This document shows, one piece after another, positions 10,601-19,358 of a stretch of 64,000 nt of DNA (position 1 is the stretch's first letter; every line of letters begins with the position of its first letter). The stretch is from Diplonema japonicum (Eukaryota; Euglenozoa; Diplonemea; Diplonemida; Diplonemidae): assembly GCA_964019335.1 (NCBI GenBank), contig OZ025724.1:62001-126000 (forward strand), read 5' to 3'. The translations under genes were made by a program, and so were the position numbers. The notes under the pieces were generated by a model. It was not told where the DNA came from. It saw only the letters and a program-made list of their open reading frames with translations, and did not search any database.

Positions 10601-13043
10601 AGAGGCTCTCGAGCACGGCACCGGTTCTCCACTGGTTGTCGTATACTTCCAACACCCGTGTTGTCCCTGCAGAAGACGACAGGATCGCACCGTCCGCCAT
10701 GACAGCAAACACGGTCACGTTTTGAGCGCCTTCAATTCCAGCTACAACAGAGGTGATCGCTTCAGAGAGCTCCGGGATGGGCCGTTGTACTTCGATAACC
10801 GCAGATACCTTGTGTGTTTCGGAGTCGAAGATGGGTTTAAGCAACGAAAAAACATGCGGTGCGATATCGTAAACCGTGCTCATTCTCGCCCCCGAGTGTA
10901 AAATGTGCAGTGTTGTCCTGCTGTAAAACCACGTCTGGCCGGGAAAATCGTAGGCCCGCACCCGCGAGACAACTTCGAATGGGTCCGCGAAGGTTTCCCC
11001 GACGACGATGGACGGGTCGAAGGCCGACCTCGATGTCGAGAACAGAAAGAGTGGTTGGTTCGTGACCCAATCGTTTTCGTAGAACGCAATATCGTACAAA
11101 AACCCGTTTTGTGTGGCATTGACGTGTAAATGAGTGTCCTTCCGTACCCCGTCTGGACGGGAGTCGGTGCGGCAAAAGCTGTCCATATAAAAACCCTTTG
11201 TAGTAGATATCTTTATAAACCAGTCGCTATGGTGGGTCAGCGCACGTATCTGAGGGTACAGCAGGATGAAATGCTCCCAAGAACCGTCAAACCCATACAT
11301 CAGCTCGTAGATCATTGCGACTATCTCTTGCGGTTCTTTCAACCACTTGACTGCGATGCTCTCTGTAACCGATACGATCACCTGCCTCCACCTCGTGTTG
11401 ATCTTTTTTATGCTGTCGAGGTCCGCCTTCAACGTCCTGTCAACAGCCACTTCCCCTTCGTGGAGCATTGCATAAGCCGAGTCATGCCCGCTGCTAAACG
11501 TGAGCGCAAAGGTAATCAATGTCGTCAACAGTAAAAGGGTAAACGACAGACCGGTTGATGCGAGCTGCAACGGGATTCCAACTGTCTCTGTTTTTGAGAC
11601 GCGTGCTCTGCGTTTTGTTTGCCGCTGCAAGGTGTATCTTACGACCATGGCTGCTGATATCCCGGTTGTGATGAAGATTGGGATAAGCATCATTGGGTTG
11701 AAGGTCACATGTGATACACCTTCGACGTTGAACTCCTCTTCAATCTCCTTCGTCTCCGGAAGGATCGGTATAATTGGGATGAACTCCTTCACCTCCGCCG
11801 TCGTCCCCAAATAGTGCCCCGAACCCTCTGCCGTCGCAGGCTGCTTTTCAACGTCCGATAAAAACCCCTCCAACCCTATGTTCTTCATTCCGTGAACGGA
11901 GATGTTCACAAGCTTCGAAGGCCCCGTCGGAAGTGAAAGTGTTTCTCCTGCCGATGGAACCACAACAATGCTTTCCACGCCTGCTTGTTGTGCCCGAAGC
12001 ACCATCGTATACAATAGACACTCCAATGGAGGACGTATTAAAATCATACTGCCTTTGTACGGCTCAAAATCGGACGCCTCGCACCCGTTTCTGGGAAGGT
12101 TCTTGAGATACACCACGGGAAGGGACAAGCTGAAGGGGATCTGCGGAAAGGCTGGGGACGTCCACAGTTGTGCGGTTGGAACACGAGGGAGAAGCGCGTT
12201 GCCAGTAAGGCATAAGGTGGAATTCAAGATCTCGAGCATCGCACCACACGACAGGCAGATACGTCTCCTCGGCGCCCTTTCTTGCGTGCATGAGTACGGC
12301 GGGATAATGCGGGCCGCGTATCCACAGCCGTCGGACATACCTTCGACGTCAGGGGGGATGTCAGGGATGGAACAATCGAGACGAACCTTTCCTTTAACAA
12401 TTCCTCCACTATCTATATATTCGATTATGGTTTCAAGTCCGCTCCGCTGCACAGACATAGCTGGGATAGTTATGTTGGGTGATGATGTGCCCAGCATGCC
12501 CATGAGCTGGTTCTCCGGATCTTGGCTGTTCATATGATTGATCTGAAACCCCATCGCTGCGCCAGACGCCGATAAATGTTTGAATTTCGTCACGAACGCG
12601 CAGCCCCCCCTTCGCACCACCACTGCCTTCCTGGTGTAGTTCTTCGCTGTGATGTTTATCGGCGAGCATGCTAGCCTGTCAGGGTCGGCGGGGGACTTCC
12701 CTGAGGTTACAATATCCATTTCAACATCATGAAGGGGGTGGGTTTGATCAATTACGTTTTCTCCTTTAAATGGAAGGAAGTAGTCTTCCTCTAGTAACAG
12801 TCTCATGGACAACCATGGGGGGGATGTTATGTCTAGACCTAGCCTCGGATGGACAAAACAGCTGTCATATATCTCCCATTGTTGTTGGTCGCAAACTGCG
12901 TGCGAATACTGCGGCAGAGCTTCAGTGGCCGCTTGCGCGTCGCCGAATTCCTGACCCGCTCTTCCATACACGCAAGATAACACACTGGAGCTACATTGCA
13001 ACTGAGCGTTTAGGACTGCCACCACGACAACGATGGGCAGCAT
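7680..13043 (-). CDS. Receptor-type adenylate/guanylate cyclase with PA and LamG domains
   Basis: 1787 residues. Order: signal peptide (1-20); protease-associated (PA) domain about 95-215; membrane segments about 451-470 and 494-516; a large extracellular sensor-like region with a laminin-G/concanavalin-like domain about 955-1110 (FSISVWVKPD, WTHFTITVD); third membrane segment about 1186-1208; a HAMP-like linker; class III cyclase domain about 1288-1480. The catalytic domain keeps both metal aspartates (FTDIQGS and the D of KIIGDSY) and the DYFGNTVNKAARVES segment with the transition-state Asn and Arg. It resembles trypanosomatid receptor adenylate cyclases, so cAMP is the likelier product, but I cannot fix specificity. 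The last 260 residues look like a decayed second cyclase domain. Start is the ATG before the signal peptide. It likely senses an extracellular ligand at the plasma or flagellar membrane. Confidence 0.9.
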   Translation of the reverse strand: MLPIVVVVAVLNAQLQCSSSVLSCVYGRAGQEFGDAQAATEALPQYSHAVCDQQQWEIYDSCFVHPRLGLDITSPPWLSMRLLLEEDYFLPFKGENVIDQTHPLHDVEMDIVTSGKSPADPDRLACSPINITAKNYTRKAVVVRRGGCAFVTKFKHLSASGAAMGFQINHMNSQDPENQLMGMLGTSSPNITIPAMSVQRSGLETIIEYIDSGGIVKGKVRLDCSIPDIPPDVEGMSDGCGYAARIIPPYSCTQERAPRRRICLSCGAMLEILNSTLCLTGNALLPRVPTAQLWTSPAFPQIPFSLSLPVVYLKNLPRNGCEASDFEPYKGSMILIRPPLECLLYTMVLRAQQAGVESIVVVPSAGETLSLPTGPSKLVNISVHGMKNIGLEGFLSDVEKQPATAEGSGHYLGTTAEVKEFIPIIPILPETKEIEEEFNVEGVSHVTFNPMMLIPIFITTGISAAMVVRYTLQRQTKRRARVSKTETVGIPLQLASTGLSFTLLLLTTLITFALTFSSGHDSAYAMLHEGEVAVDRTLKADLDSIKKINTRWRQVIVSVTESIAVKWLKEPQEIVAMIYELMYGFDGSWEHFILLYPQIRALTHHSDWFIKISTTKGFYMDSFCRTDSRPDGVRKDTHLHVNATQNGFLYDIAFYENDWVTNQPLFLFSTSRSAFDPSIVVGETFADPFEVVSRVRAYDFPGQTWFYSRTTLHILHSGARMSTVYDIAPHVFSLLKPIFDSETHKVSAVIEVQRPIPELSEAITSVVAGIEGAQNVTVFAVMADGAILSSSAGTTRVLEVYDNQWRTGAVLESLSMNNTYSVELNALQQYLFTRPHEEGRIFSKDGSGNFEQSNYYKDFTWLQISLPFSNGGHNDVSGNEYKTEIRGGGGVIGDTGTLHLDKDSVLFIYNNLTTDIPRVAATKVSRNGEPWRSSFPGYNHTLHYSDGTETVAYPSSVSGSLEPVAREAILGTSQFSISVWVKPDAAINSTSAIYPMKPRIFSDTAAGNGAVRWYANGGFSLGLYVFGCETKPLLNGPPAGQWTHFTITVDRIFTSQCSMYVNGSLYDRANISLHESRETFQEAYQLGMYYSGSLDDFQMYNLSLRESEVHSVFSTGVLSRQVDPKRWIYDYTQITSEGTPPVSVIVGILIPEEDVKREVRENNRKVMDSLVKAGEKNDVELMQRGTMAALIVVAILAASFSAFYIFNEMLVAPFGTIAGQMNQAAIMKLTAIPRQKTIITELDMMYKSLDKMLNNLEAYRPYLPDALFRDLGLVPECSERDCAPGLRSNFATLVFTDIQGSTKLWEKCGEGMKEALRIHNNVIRKCLADTDGYEVKIIGDSYMASFDRAVDACFFGTTVQLRLLHTDWPSAVYEVPDCARSAPHWGGLRIRIGIHCGEVEVEFNPVSQRYDYFGNTVNKAARVESACYGGCVAVTKSVLAEIHNEDGTLLLSDVLLVPMGKVGLKGISAKTELTALLPVELANRKAMIPHSNINPLEHDRSSSMEASTSSVLSRRPVGKMDRVESATICKMETMFEGDLVMSYSPYDVLSTANIALTRAVTQLERCEGTTLGVFGSSLYVGWNLGRTCSDQWECSTRFVRFLHLSRTQAVPCPIPHELHLSLVRCPLLYGAIGTFDQRYITPMGSGVRCSADLLVAAAKLKIFCLYVSLSGKMLRVNDTNMRPIGWWSSKAGFSVPDGTASISAALSPLTFSVYELRPNIEGNDLWSGDGTVRAWAWSSDYAAAFAKGDVSAILENTDDPVLLRLTEEVRKTPQSVDIAPLTTLHIS

Positions 13044-13300
13044 CCAGGTCTTCCTGGGGGGAGGGGGAGGTACCTTTGTTATGTTTTTTTTTCTTTTTGA
13101 AGACGATGAAAATCCCCCCCCAAAAAAAACAGGTATTGCATGTGGCGAGATGGCAATCGATAGAACAAGGAGTCATGGGAACGTCAACCAATGCTTCAAA
13201 CGATGCTTCATAGTCGAAAGCGTGGACAACAAGCGTGGTCTACGGGCAGTAGAAGTTTGACCTAATTGTACCATGATGATGTAAATATAAAGAAATACCA

Positions 13301-13365
13301 GAAAATGAGTTGTAAAGAAGTCTTTGTGAGTGGAGAAGCCCCCCCCGTTCTCGTCCACTACCCAA
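13301..13365 (-). repeat. Interspersed repeat B copy (LINE 3' end)
   Basis: Diverged copy of the repeat containing GAAGTCTTTGTGAG followed by a C-run, TTCTCGTCCACTACCC. Better copies at 46481, 48023, 52736 and 56221 show it is the 3' terminus of a LINE; all copies have the same orientation. Confidence 0.6.
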
Positions 13366-13492
13366 GAAAAAAAAAAAAGAAAGAAAGAAGAAAAAGTAAA
13401 GAAATAGGCAAAAAAATAAAATAAAAAGAATCCCCACCCCCCGGAAGAAAAAAAAAAACTAAAAGTGACGTGTGTAAACACTACTTTTACCA

Positions 13493-14842
13493 CTATTCCC
13501 CGACTGCCTCGGCAACCTCATCTCCTGTTAGCATTACGGGCAAGACTTCGGAGCTCTCTTCGTAACCGGTGAAGAATGGATGGCTGATACACTCATTCGC
13601 ACTAACCCGGGAAGACCCATCACGGGTGGTGAACATAAACCTCAAGAGACACGCAATGGCAGGCGGCGTGGCGCACCAATCTGGCTCAGACCGGTGCACC
13701 AAAGGAGAGGAACCGAGTGGGAAGGGAGGCCTCCCTGTCGACATCATATAAAAAAGCACAGCGAGCGCCCAAATATCGTTGTTCGGCCCTGTGGCCCCAT
13801 GCACCGCAGGGCAAGCAAAGGGGAAATGACTGGCTACTCCCGCACTTCCAAAATGTTGCGCCGCAACATCGACAAGCACTGCACCGCCGTTCCTGTCCGT
13901 GAGCACGTTCTCATGCTTTATGTTGTTGTGAACAATACCGTTTTGATGCAAAAAAGAAACAGCTCCGAGAAGCGCCGCTCCGTGAAGCCGGACCACATCG
14001 ACTTTAAAAGGCATGCTGAACGGTTTGTACAGCATCCCACCTGGTTGGAAAGCTGTGTAAATGAATATCGACGCGCCCCGTCTGACAACCTTCACCAGGT
14101 CGCCAATATGCGGGTGGGAGATATTTTTAAGCAACGCGATCTCCTTTCGCACCTCTTCGACAGACGCTGATGTTGTCCCTGTAATGGTCTTTTCCACGAA
14201 CAGTGCGTTGGTCGTGGTGTCTGAGAGCAGCTTCACTGACCGCGCCCCGCGTGCCTCAAGGTACTCAACGAAACAGCAACTGTTTGAACTGAAATGAGTT
14301 TGTGCAATCCGCAGACTATTCGCCTTGTTGTAATCCCGCGATTTTTGAGAAGGCCCCGGCGGGACCGACCAGTGGGGACACCACGACACATAGTTTCGGT
14401 TCATTAAAACACAGTACATGCATTCCGTATTTATGTATCCCGGCTTCCGTGCGGCTTGGTCTGCCTCATGGTATTCGCACTGAACGTGCCTCCCCGCCAC
14501 GTACTCCTCCAGCTCCTTGTGCATCTCTGTTGTGTTGTATGTCGACAAGAGGCCCATCTCTCGAAAGAAGACGGAGATGTTGCCGTTGGGCTCGTTGGGC
14601 TTTATGCAGGTGTGCGAGAATGATGTGTAGCCTGTGCTCTGCAGGGCTTCTATGTAGTTCAGCAGTACGCACGCTTCCCCCAGATCGACGTGTGCCTCGC
14701 CTATCTTTAGCTTTTGTGGGTTTGTGTCTACTGAGGATAGATCTACCGTGTTTTCACCCAGTGCCCACCTGCTTAGAGAGTTGCATTCAGTGCCGCTCAC
14801 ACTCGTAAGATGAGGTCGATGATTGCTTGAACCACATCCCAT
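13493..14842 (-). CDS. N-acylated pseudokinase
   Basis: 449 residues. The N-terminus MGCGSS fits N-myristoylation at Gly2 with possible palmitoylation at Cys3, so membrane attachment is expected. Residues about 195-435 have a protein-kinase fold: a lysine in FVEKTI (about 218) in the VAIK position, a helix-C glutamate near 234, hinge, and the catalytic loop. There the HRD motif reads HNN (305-307, in IVHNNIKHENVL), so the catalytic Asp is lost, and DFG is replaced by DVA (about 325). The glycine loop is not recognisable. These changes argue for a catalytically dead scaffold or allosteric kinase. Residues 40-190 hold an unrecognised Cys/His-containing region. The ATG follows an A-run leader. 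It lies just upstream of the cyclase in the same array, but no functional link is shown. Confidence 0.85.
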   Translation of the reverse strand: MGCGSSNHRPHLTSVSGTECNSLSRWALGENTVDLSSVDTNPQKLKIGEAHVDLGEACVLLNYIEALQSTGYTSFSHTCIKPNEPNGNISVFFREMGLLSTYNTTEMHKELEEYVAGRHVQCEYHEADQAARKPGYINTECMYCVLMNRNYVSWCPHWSVPPGPSQKSRDYNKANSLRIAQTHFSSNSCCFVEYLEARGARSVKLLSDTTTNALFVEKTITGTTSASVEEVRKEIALLKNISHPHIGDLVKVVRRGASIFIYTAFQPGGMLYKPFSMPFKVDVVRLHGAALLGAVSFLHQNGIVHNNIKHENVLTDRNGGAVLVDVAAQHFGSAGVASHFPFACPAVHGATGPNNDIWALAVLFYMMSTGRPPFPLGSSPLVHRSEPDWCATPPAIACLLRFMFTTRDGSSRVSANECISHPFFTGYEESSEVLPVMLTGDEVAEAVGE

Positions 14843-15039
14843 TTTCTTTTTTTTTTGGATGCCCGCTCAGAACATAGATATGTTGCGCATTTCATGGGGT
14901 GGGGGAAAAAAAAAAAGAAAAAAAGGGTGTCTTTGAAGGGAACCTGCAGTATGTGACAGGATCGCCTAACGACAATCAACTCATCTAGTGTTTGATCCCT
15001 TCTGTCGTGGTAGTGCCTTAGGCCCGTCGTAGTATCTCA
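14843..15039. other. A/G-rich spacer
   Basis: Leader of the pseudokinase gene and the 3' junction of the adjacent decayed LINE; no gene seen. Confidence 0.4.
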
Positions 15040-16861
15040 TCAGCAGCTTACTAGCGAGTTGTTGAGGATGCAATGCGTTCGCATTTGTTCCTCTAGGATC
15101 GAGTGACCTTCGGGGACGCGAAGATCGGACGAGTGGAGTAACCAGTGACGGCATGGCTGTGGAGCCCTAGGGTGCGTAGTGAGTGTACTGACTTCATAGT
15201 TTCTGCCGGAATCAGATGATTCCCCGTCCCTTTTAGATGGATCCTTTCTAAGACGCTGAGAATCCTGCCGAGCTTTCTCGCCCAGCACGCTATGTCTTCC
15301 CCACCCATGTGGAGCCTTTCCGTTGCAATGAGGTCGACTGCTAGTTCCGCCTTAGAAACTTGCCCGCCTTCCTTGCCCCATTTTAGCATTCAGCCAGTTG
15401 AGGACAAATGGGATTAGGCCTGGGAAGTATTTCTTCTGCAGCCCATGTTCGTGGTACCAGGGGAGAGGCTTCGGGGTTAAGAGGTTCCCCGTCGGAATGG
15501 TCTATTCCAGAAATGCTGTTTCGTGTACCTGACCTGCTTGTCGGCGTGCAGGTTCTCGAGCTTGCCTGCCACTTCTGCTAGCATCAGGTGGAGCTCCTTG
15601 ACTCTCGATAGGCTGATGTCCAAGTCCGAGGTAATGATGCCGTGTACGCGGGTGCAGATTGGCCAGTTGATGTGTTCTTGCACTAGCCATTCGCGGTCGG
15701 CGTTGGCCGTTCTAAAACCGGCGTGTGCCGGGCAGTGCCAAATTGTATGCAGCAGGAGGTTGCTGGTCCCGCCCCTAATGTCGAAGGGTGTGTCACACCC
15801 AAGGCATTTCATTCGCGTGCCATCCATGTCGCCGTAGGCTCTAGGGTGCAGTGGAAGGATGGCGCCTGTAACGGCACAAAGGATTCTCCTTGCTTTCTGC
15901 GGGTTGGTAATCGCCACCTCGTTGTGTAGGACGTTCGTCTTCATCTCGTCCACTCCTATCTCGATTCCTTTGAAAGTGTCCCACTCTTCGGCGAGCTCGC
16001 CCCGCAGTTTTTCTTTCAACCGCGCTCTGACCTCGTGTTTCAGGTGTGGCAACTCTTTAATAAAGTCCTTCCATCTCGTCCCGATGTCCCGTAGCCATAT
16101 TTCCGCATTACCAAATGGCCCCTTCGAAAGCGACGGCGTTCCATCTCGCTCCTTTGCGTACTTGTAAGTTTCCCAGGGACTTGTTCGACTGTCGTGTGCA
16201 CAGGCGACCTAGGGTCGAAATGGCTTTATAGACCACCGAAGAGTAAGGGTCTAGGGTTTGTAGGCAATCCTTAGCAGCGCACTGGCGGAGGTTGCGTGCG
16301 CCCCAGATGCATGACGTGATCTGCTTCTTCAGTTTCACCAGCCAAGAGTCTGGGATTGGGTCGAAGAGGACGCCGTAGAAGGCGGACGGTAGGATGTTCT
16401 CTGCGATGACCTGTACCTTGCGGTTGTGGTCTCGTTGCTGCGAGGCGCTCAATTTCTGCAAGTGCCTTGCGGGCTCTCGTGTTCTCTCTTCTACAAGGCT
16501 GGAAGTAGACCAGTACCCCCAGGATCTGCAGTTTGCAGGACGTGTCGAAGGTCTCCCCGTGTAGCTGTACGTTGCCGCAGTACTTGGGTTTCGTTCCAAA
16601 CGACGTAGTTTTCTTCGGGTGGATAGCCATCCCTGTGAGCTTGCAGAGGGTGCCAAGCAGGTTAACGGAGCGTTGCACCGCGGCCTCCGAGGTAGCTGAC
16701 GTGAAGTTTAGGTCGTCTGCATACGACACAGGATGGGCGTTTCTAGGGTTCGCCGTGCATTTCTTGGTGAATATAGCGAGGATCGCGTTGATGAAGACCG
16801 GTGATATTGAACAACCCTGGAGAATCCCATTCGTGGTTCTGAACGGTGCGCCCACCCCCAT
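15040..16861 (-). mobile_element. Decayed non-LTR retrotransposon fragment, second family
   Basis: Successive minus-strand frames give one damaged ORF: reverse transcriptase motifs NGILQGCSISPVFINAI and SYADDL (catalytic YADD) at 16271-16861, thumb region at 16108-16656, a Cys/His finger region (CLGCDTPFD...HTIWHCPAH) at 15477-16052 and a tail (ELAVDLI, RPIFASPK) at 15093-15389. The tail motifs recur in the family at 59118-64000, so the two are relatives, but the sequences are clearly different. At least three frame changes show it is dead. The 5' end is cut inside the RT domain near 16861. Orientation follows local transcription. Confidence 0.8.
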
Positions 16862-16936
16862 GGGGAAACGTAACCGACGGATTAAAAAAAAAAACTATGC
16901 AAGATGGTGGAAAAAAAAAGAGGGGGGGGGTGGCAT

Positions 16937-17551
16937 CTAGAACCCAAAGATTTTGTTCGCCTCCGCCATGCTCATCCCAATGGAGCCTAGCATCTCGTTG
17001 CAGGCTCTCTTGTACAAATTATTCCTCTGTTTCGCCTTTTCCATGGCTTTTTTTATTTTGCGAACCGTTTCAGGGGGTACTTGCGGGGAGCCTTTGGTAG
17101 ATGTTCTTAAGGCAGCTACTTCAGAGCGCATTGCTTCCAAACGAGTTGTTAGCTTCGAGGTCTCTGAAAGAAGATCATCGTCGGTGGGGGTTTGCCGCAG
17201 ACGTTGGGCTTCTAAAGTAAGAGACTTGCAAACGCTTTCCAGTTGCTGTTTCGCTTGGGCTGAACCGGCTGTTTGCTTTGTAAGTGCTGCCGCGGTGTCA
17301 GAAGACTGGCAGACGAGCTCTTTTTGATCGATGTAATAAACCCTGTTTCTCCCAAAGTCCTTCGCCACAAGGCGCTTGTTCTCAACTAGATTCTCCAACA
17401 CCTTTACAGCCAAAGGCTTCCTCACGCTTCCTGAAGTATTGTCCGAGACCAGCTGTGAGTTGTAGGGCCTATTCGTCGTTCTCATCAGCTCCATGACGAT
17501 TCGCTCAGCCTCATCTTGGTCTGTCACTTTCTGTTTCCCTTCTTTCTTCAT
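16937..17551 (-). CDS. HOP2: HOP2 (PSMC3IP) meiotic recombination protein
   Basis: 204 residues (human 217). The N-terminal winged-helix region has the HOP2 pattern NRPYNSQLVSDN followed by KVLENLVENKRLVAKDFGRNRVYYIDQ, aligned with the human NRPYSSQDV and KIYFADQ blocks. A coiled coil follows (about 85-150), and a basic C-terminal part. HOP2 pairs with MND1 and stimulates DMC1/RAD51 strand exchange between homologues in meiosis, so the gene suggests a meiotic programme in this organism. The ATG at 17551-17549 begins the conserved domain; longer in-frame extension is homopolymer. A T-tract ending in CAG lies 15-30 nt upstream and looks like the trans-splice acceptor. Confidence 0.9.
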   Translation of the reverse strand: MKKEGKQKVTDQDEAERIVMELMRTTNRPYNSQLVSDNTSGSVRKPLAVKVLENLVENKRLVAKDFGRNRVYYIDQKELVCQSSDTAAALTKQTAGSAQAKQQLESVCKSLTLEAQRLRQTPTDDDLLSETSKLTTRLEAMRSEVAALRTSTKGSPQVPPETVRKIKKAMEKAKQRNNLYKRACNEMLGSIGMSMAEANKIFGF

Positions 17552-17565
17552 ATTTCTTCCCCCCT

Positions 17566-17584
17566 CTGAAAAAAAAAAAAAAAA
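17566..17584 (-). promoter_or_regulatory. Putative spliced-leader acceptor for HOP2
   Basis: On the minus strand a run of T residues ends in CAG, 15 nt before the HOP2 ATG. This is the classic polypyrimidine-AG form of a trans-splice acceptor. No transcript data are available, so it is inferred from position only. Confidence 0.45.
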
Positions 17585-17958
17585 GAAGAAAGCTATTTTT
17601 TCTTTTCGTAAAAATAGAAATAGAAAAAAAACAACGAAGAAACAACGATGAAAAGCGGTACTTTTTAATTTTTTGAAACCCTTGCGTTCGGGATTTCTTT
17701 TTTTCTTCTTCTTCTTCTTTTTTTGCTTTTTTTTTTTTCCCCGCTCGAGCAAGGAAGTGAGAGGAGGGAGAAACTGAGAGGTAGAAAAGAAAAAAAAAAA
17801 AAACAACAACGTCAAAAAAAAAGGGTGTATTTTCTTTTTTTTTATTTGCTCGGCACAGGGTTTGAATAGAAAACCTCAGCAGGGCTTAAGAATCCTTTTG
17901 AAAAGGAAAGGGGAAAAAAAAAGGGGGAGGGGGGAAGAGGGTCATTAGAGACTCTCTT

Positions 17959-17990
<32 letters not shown>

Positions 17991-18132
17991 CAAGACAAGA
18001 AAAGTATAAACATACTAGTAAACAGCCACCCATGCCCAGAGCACTTTTCGGCTGCTGGGATCAAGAATAAGAAAGCACTTTTCATACGTTTCCCGTTTCC
18101 CCCCCCCCCCCCCCCCGAACTTTCTGGATTTT
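17585..18132. other. Low-complexity intergenic region
   Basis: Long A, T, G and C runs, including a T-run near 17960-17990 and a C-run near 18100-18116. No gene seen. Confidence 0.5.
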
Positions 18133-18864
18133 TTAGTACCGTAAATAGTGTATTTTTCCTTGTGGAGACCGGCCGTGATCAAACCCTTTCGCTCTCTCCA
18201 AATCAACCATGCTGACAGGCTTGAAATTCATAACGAGCCCTCTACGATGGGAATTACTGGTGAAATTGCCTAGGCTCTGGTGCAGGGTGGTACCGGTATG
18301 CAGGATGCAGGACCCAGCTTCTACGGGATACGATCGACGGCAGGAAATGGGGTGCGGAGCGTCACATGTCCGCCGCCCATGAGACGCCTGCTGGTGGTGC
18401 CGCACTCCACTTTTGTGACTTCCCAATGCATACCATAAGCATCCGTTCTCTTCTGTTGTCCTATCAATCGCCACCCAACATGACAAAGCACGTTGATCGG
18501 GAAGCGAAGGCCAGTAAGCAGCATCTTGATGCCATTGGGTTTCTTCGGATGTGCCAGGAGCCTTATCTATGAACATATCGTAGTCCAGCACCATGTCTTT
18601 CCCATATAGTGACTTCACCAGTCCTAGAAGCCTTCTGTATACCTGAGTGTCGTGTAGTACTGGCACGATGTCACTTGGCCACACGATGTGGGTTATCGGG
18701 CCTTCGGTTTTTCTGAAGCCTGTCTCTATGGCACCTTTAATCATCATGTTGTACAACTTACCGATCCTTTCTGTCTCGTCCTCGCAGAGGACCCCCTCGA
18801 CTACCACGACGCCCTCTGTGTCCAATGTGGTCTTTATGCTGTCGTGGTCGGAGTACAATGGCAT
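18133..18864 (-). CDS. Phytanoyl-CoA dioxygenase (PhyH) family protein
   Basis: 243 residues, close to the usual length for short PhyH proteins. The Fe(II) triad is visible: HxD in WHQDAAYWP and the distal His in LHTGTTLHQSLGN, followed by the 2-oxoglutarate-binding Arg in the RRGLVMNFKP strand. The N-terminal EGVVVVEGVL strand is also typical. Enzymes of this family hydroxylate small molecules or lipids using oxygen and 2-oxoglutarate; the substrate cannot be read from sequence. The start ATG follows an A-run leader (AAAAGAAAATG). No peroxisomal signal is obvious at the C-terminus (ends HYLRY). Single exon. Confidence 0.88.
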   Translation of the reverse strand: MPLYSDHDSIKTTLDTEGVVVVEGVLCEDETERIGKLYNMMIKGAIETGFRKTEGPITHIVWPSDIVPVLHDTQVYRRLLGLVKSLYGKDMVLDYDMFIDKAPGTSEETQWHQDAAYWPSLPDQRALSCWVAIDRTTEENGCLWYALGSHKSGVRHHQQASHGRRTCDAPHPISCRRSYPVEAGSCILHTGTTLHQSLGNFTSNSHRRGLVMNFKPVSMVDLERAKGFDHGRSPQGKIHYLRY

Positions 18865-19358
18865 TTTCTTTTTTTTTTTTTTTTCTTCTCTCCCCCCACT
18901 TTTTTTTCTCTTCTTTTTCCACTAGCTGAATGAAAAAAAAAATAAGAAATCTCAAGGAGGGGACAGGGGGGGGGAGTTTGAGAAAATCTTTCAAAATTGG
19001 CTAGAAAGAAAAAAAAACCCCCCCCTCCCCCTCTGTCTCTTTACACTTGCAGCGCCACCCAAACTCGATTCCAGAACATGAAATAACACGAAGCACCACC
19101 AACGCCCTTAGAAAAGCGGTAGTAATTGACTACAGAGATATAGTATGTGAAACAAAAAGTAAATACGATAAAGCCTTATATGAGACACATGTGTCCGATT
19201 CTGTCTCCGGTAAGCCAACTCCTTTACCAGAACCCGAACTTCAGAACTCGCTTGAGGGGAGGTGTCGTTACCCACCTTGGACTTGAGCCTATGTCAAAAG
19301 TCTTGCTGCCCCCTTAAAAAAAAAGCAAAAAGAGAGACACCGAACAATGTCGTTCTCT
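18865..19358. other. Intergenic region with a coding-like plus-strand stretch
   Basis: After homopolymer runs, 19047-19286 is open on the plus strand for about 80 codons with non-repetitive composition (RKAVVIDYRDIVCETKSKYD and KPTPLPEPELQ) and no ATG at its start; it is preceded by TTACACTTGCAG, which could be a splice acceptor. It is the only coding-looking plus-strand stretch outside mobile elements. I do not recognise the product; it may be an exon, a gene relic or a chance ORF. Confidence 0.3.

Noticed and set aside
10455-10901. Plus-strand frames opposite the cyclase
   Set aside because: Shadows of the GC-rich cyclase coding sequence; the minus frame has clear domains.
13173-13275. 33-codon ORF (MVQLGQTSTARRPRLLSTLS) upstream of the cyclase
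   Set aside because: No leader of the usual type, no continuation, and composition does not distinguish it from chance.
15040-16861. Spliced cellular gene made of several adjacent frames
   Set aside because: RT motifs and the LINE tail show it is a decayed retroelement; breaks lack intron signals.
18356-18420. Frame loss within the PhyH domain (His-rich stretch GVRHHQQASHG)
   Set aside because: The distal iron-binding His and the Arg strand follow in the same frame, so the ORF is intact.
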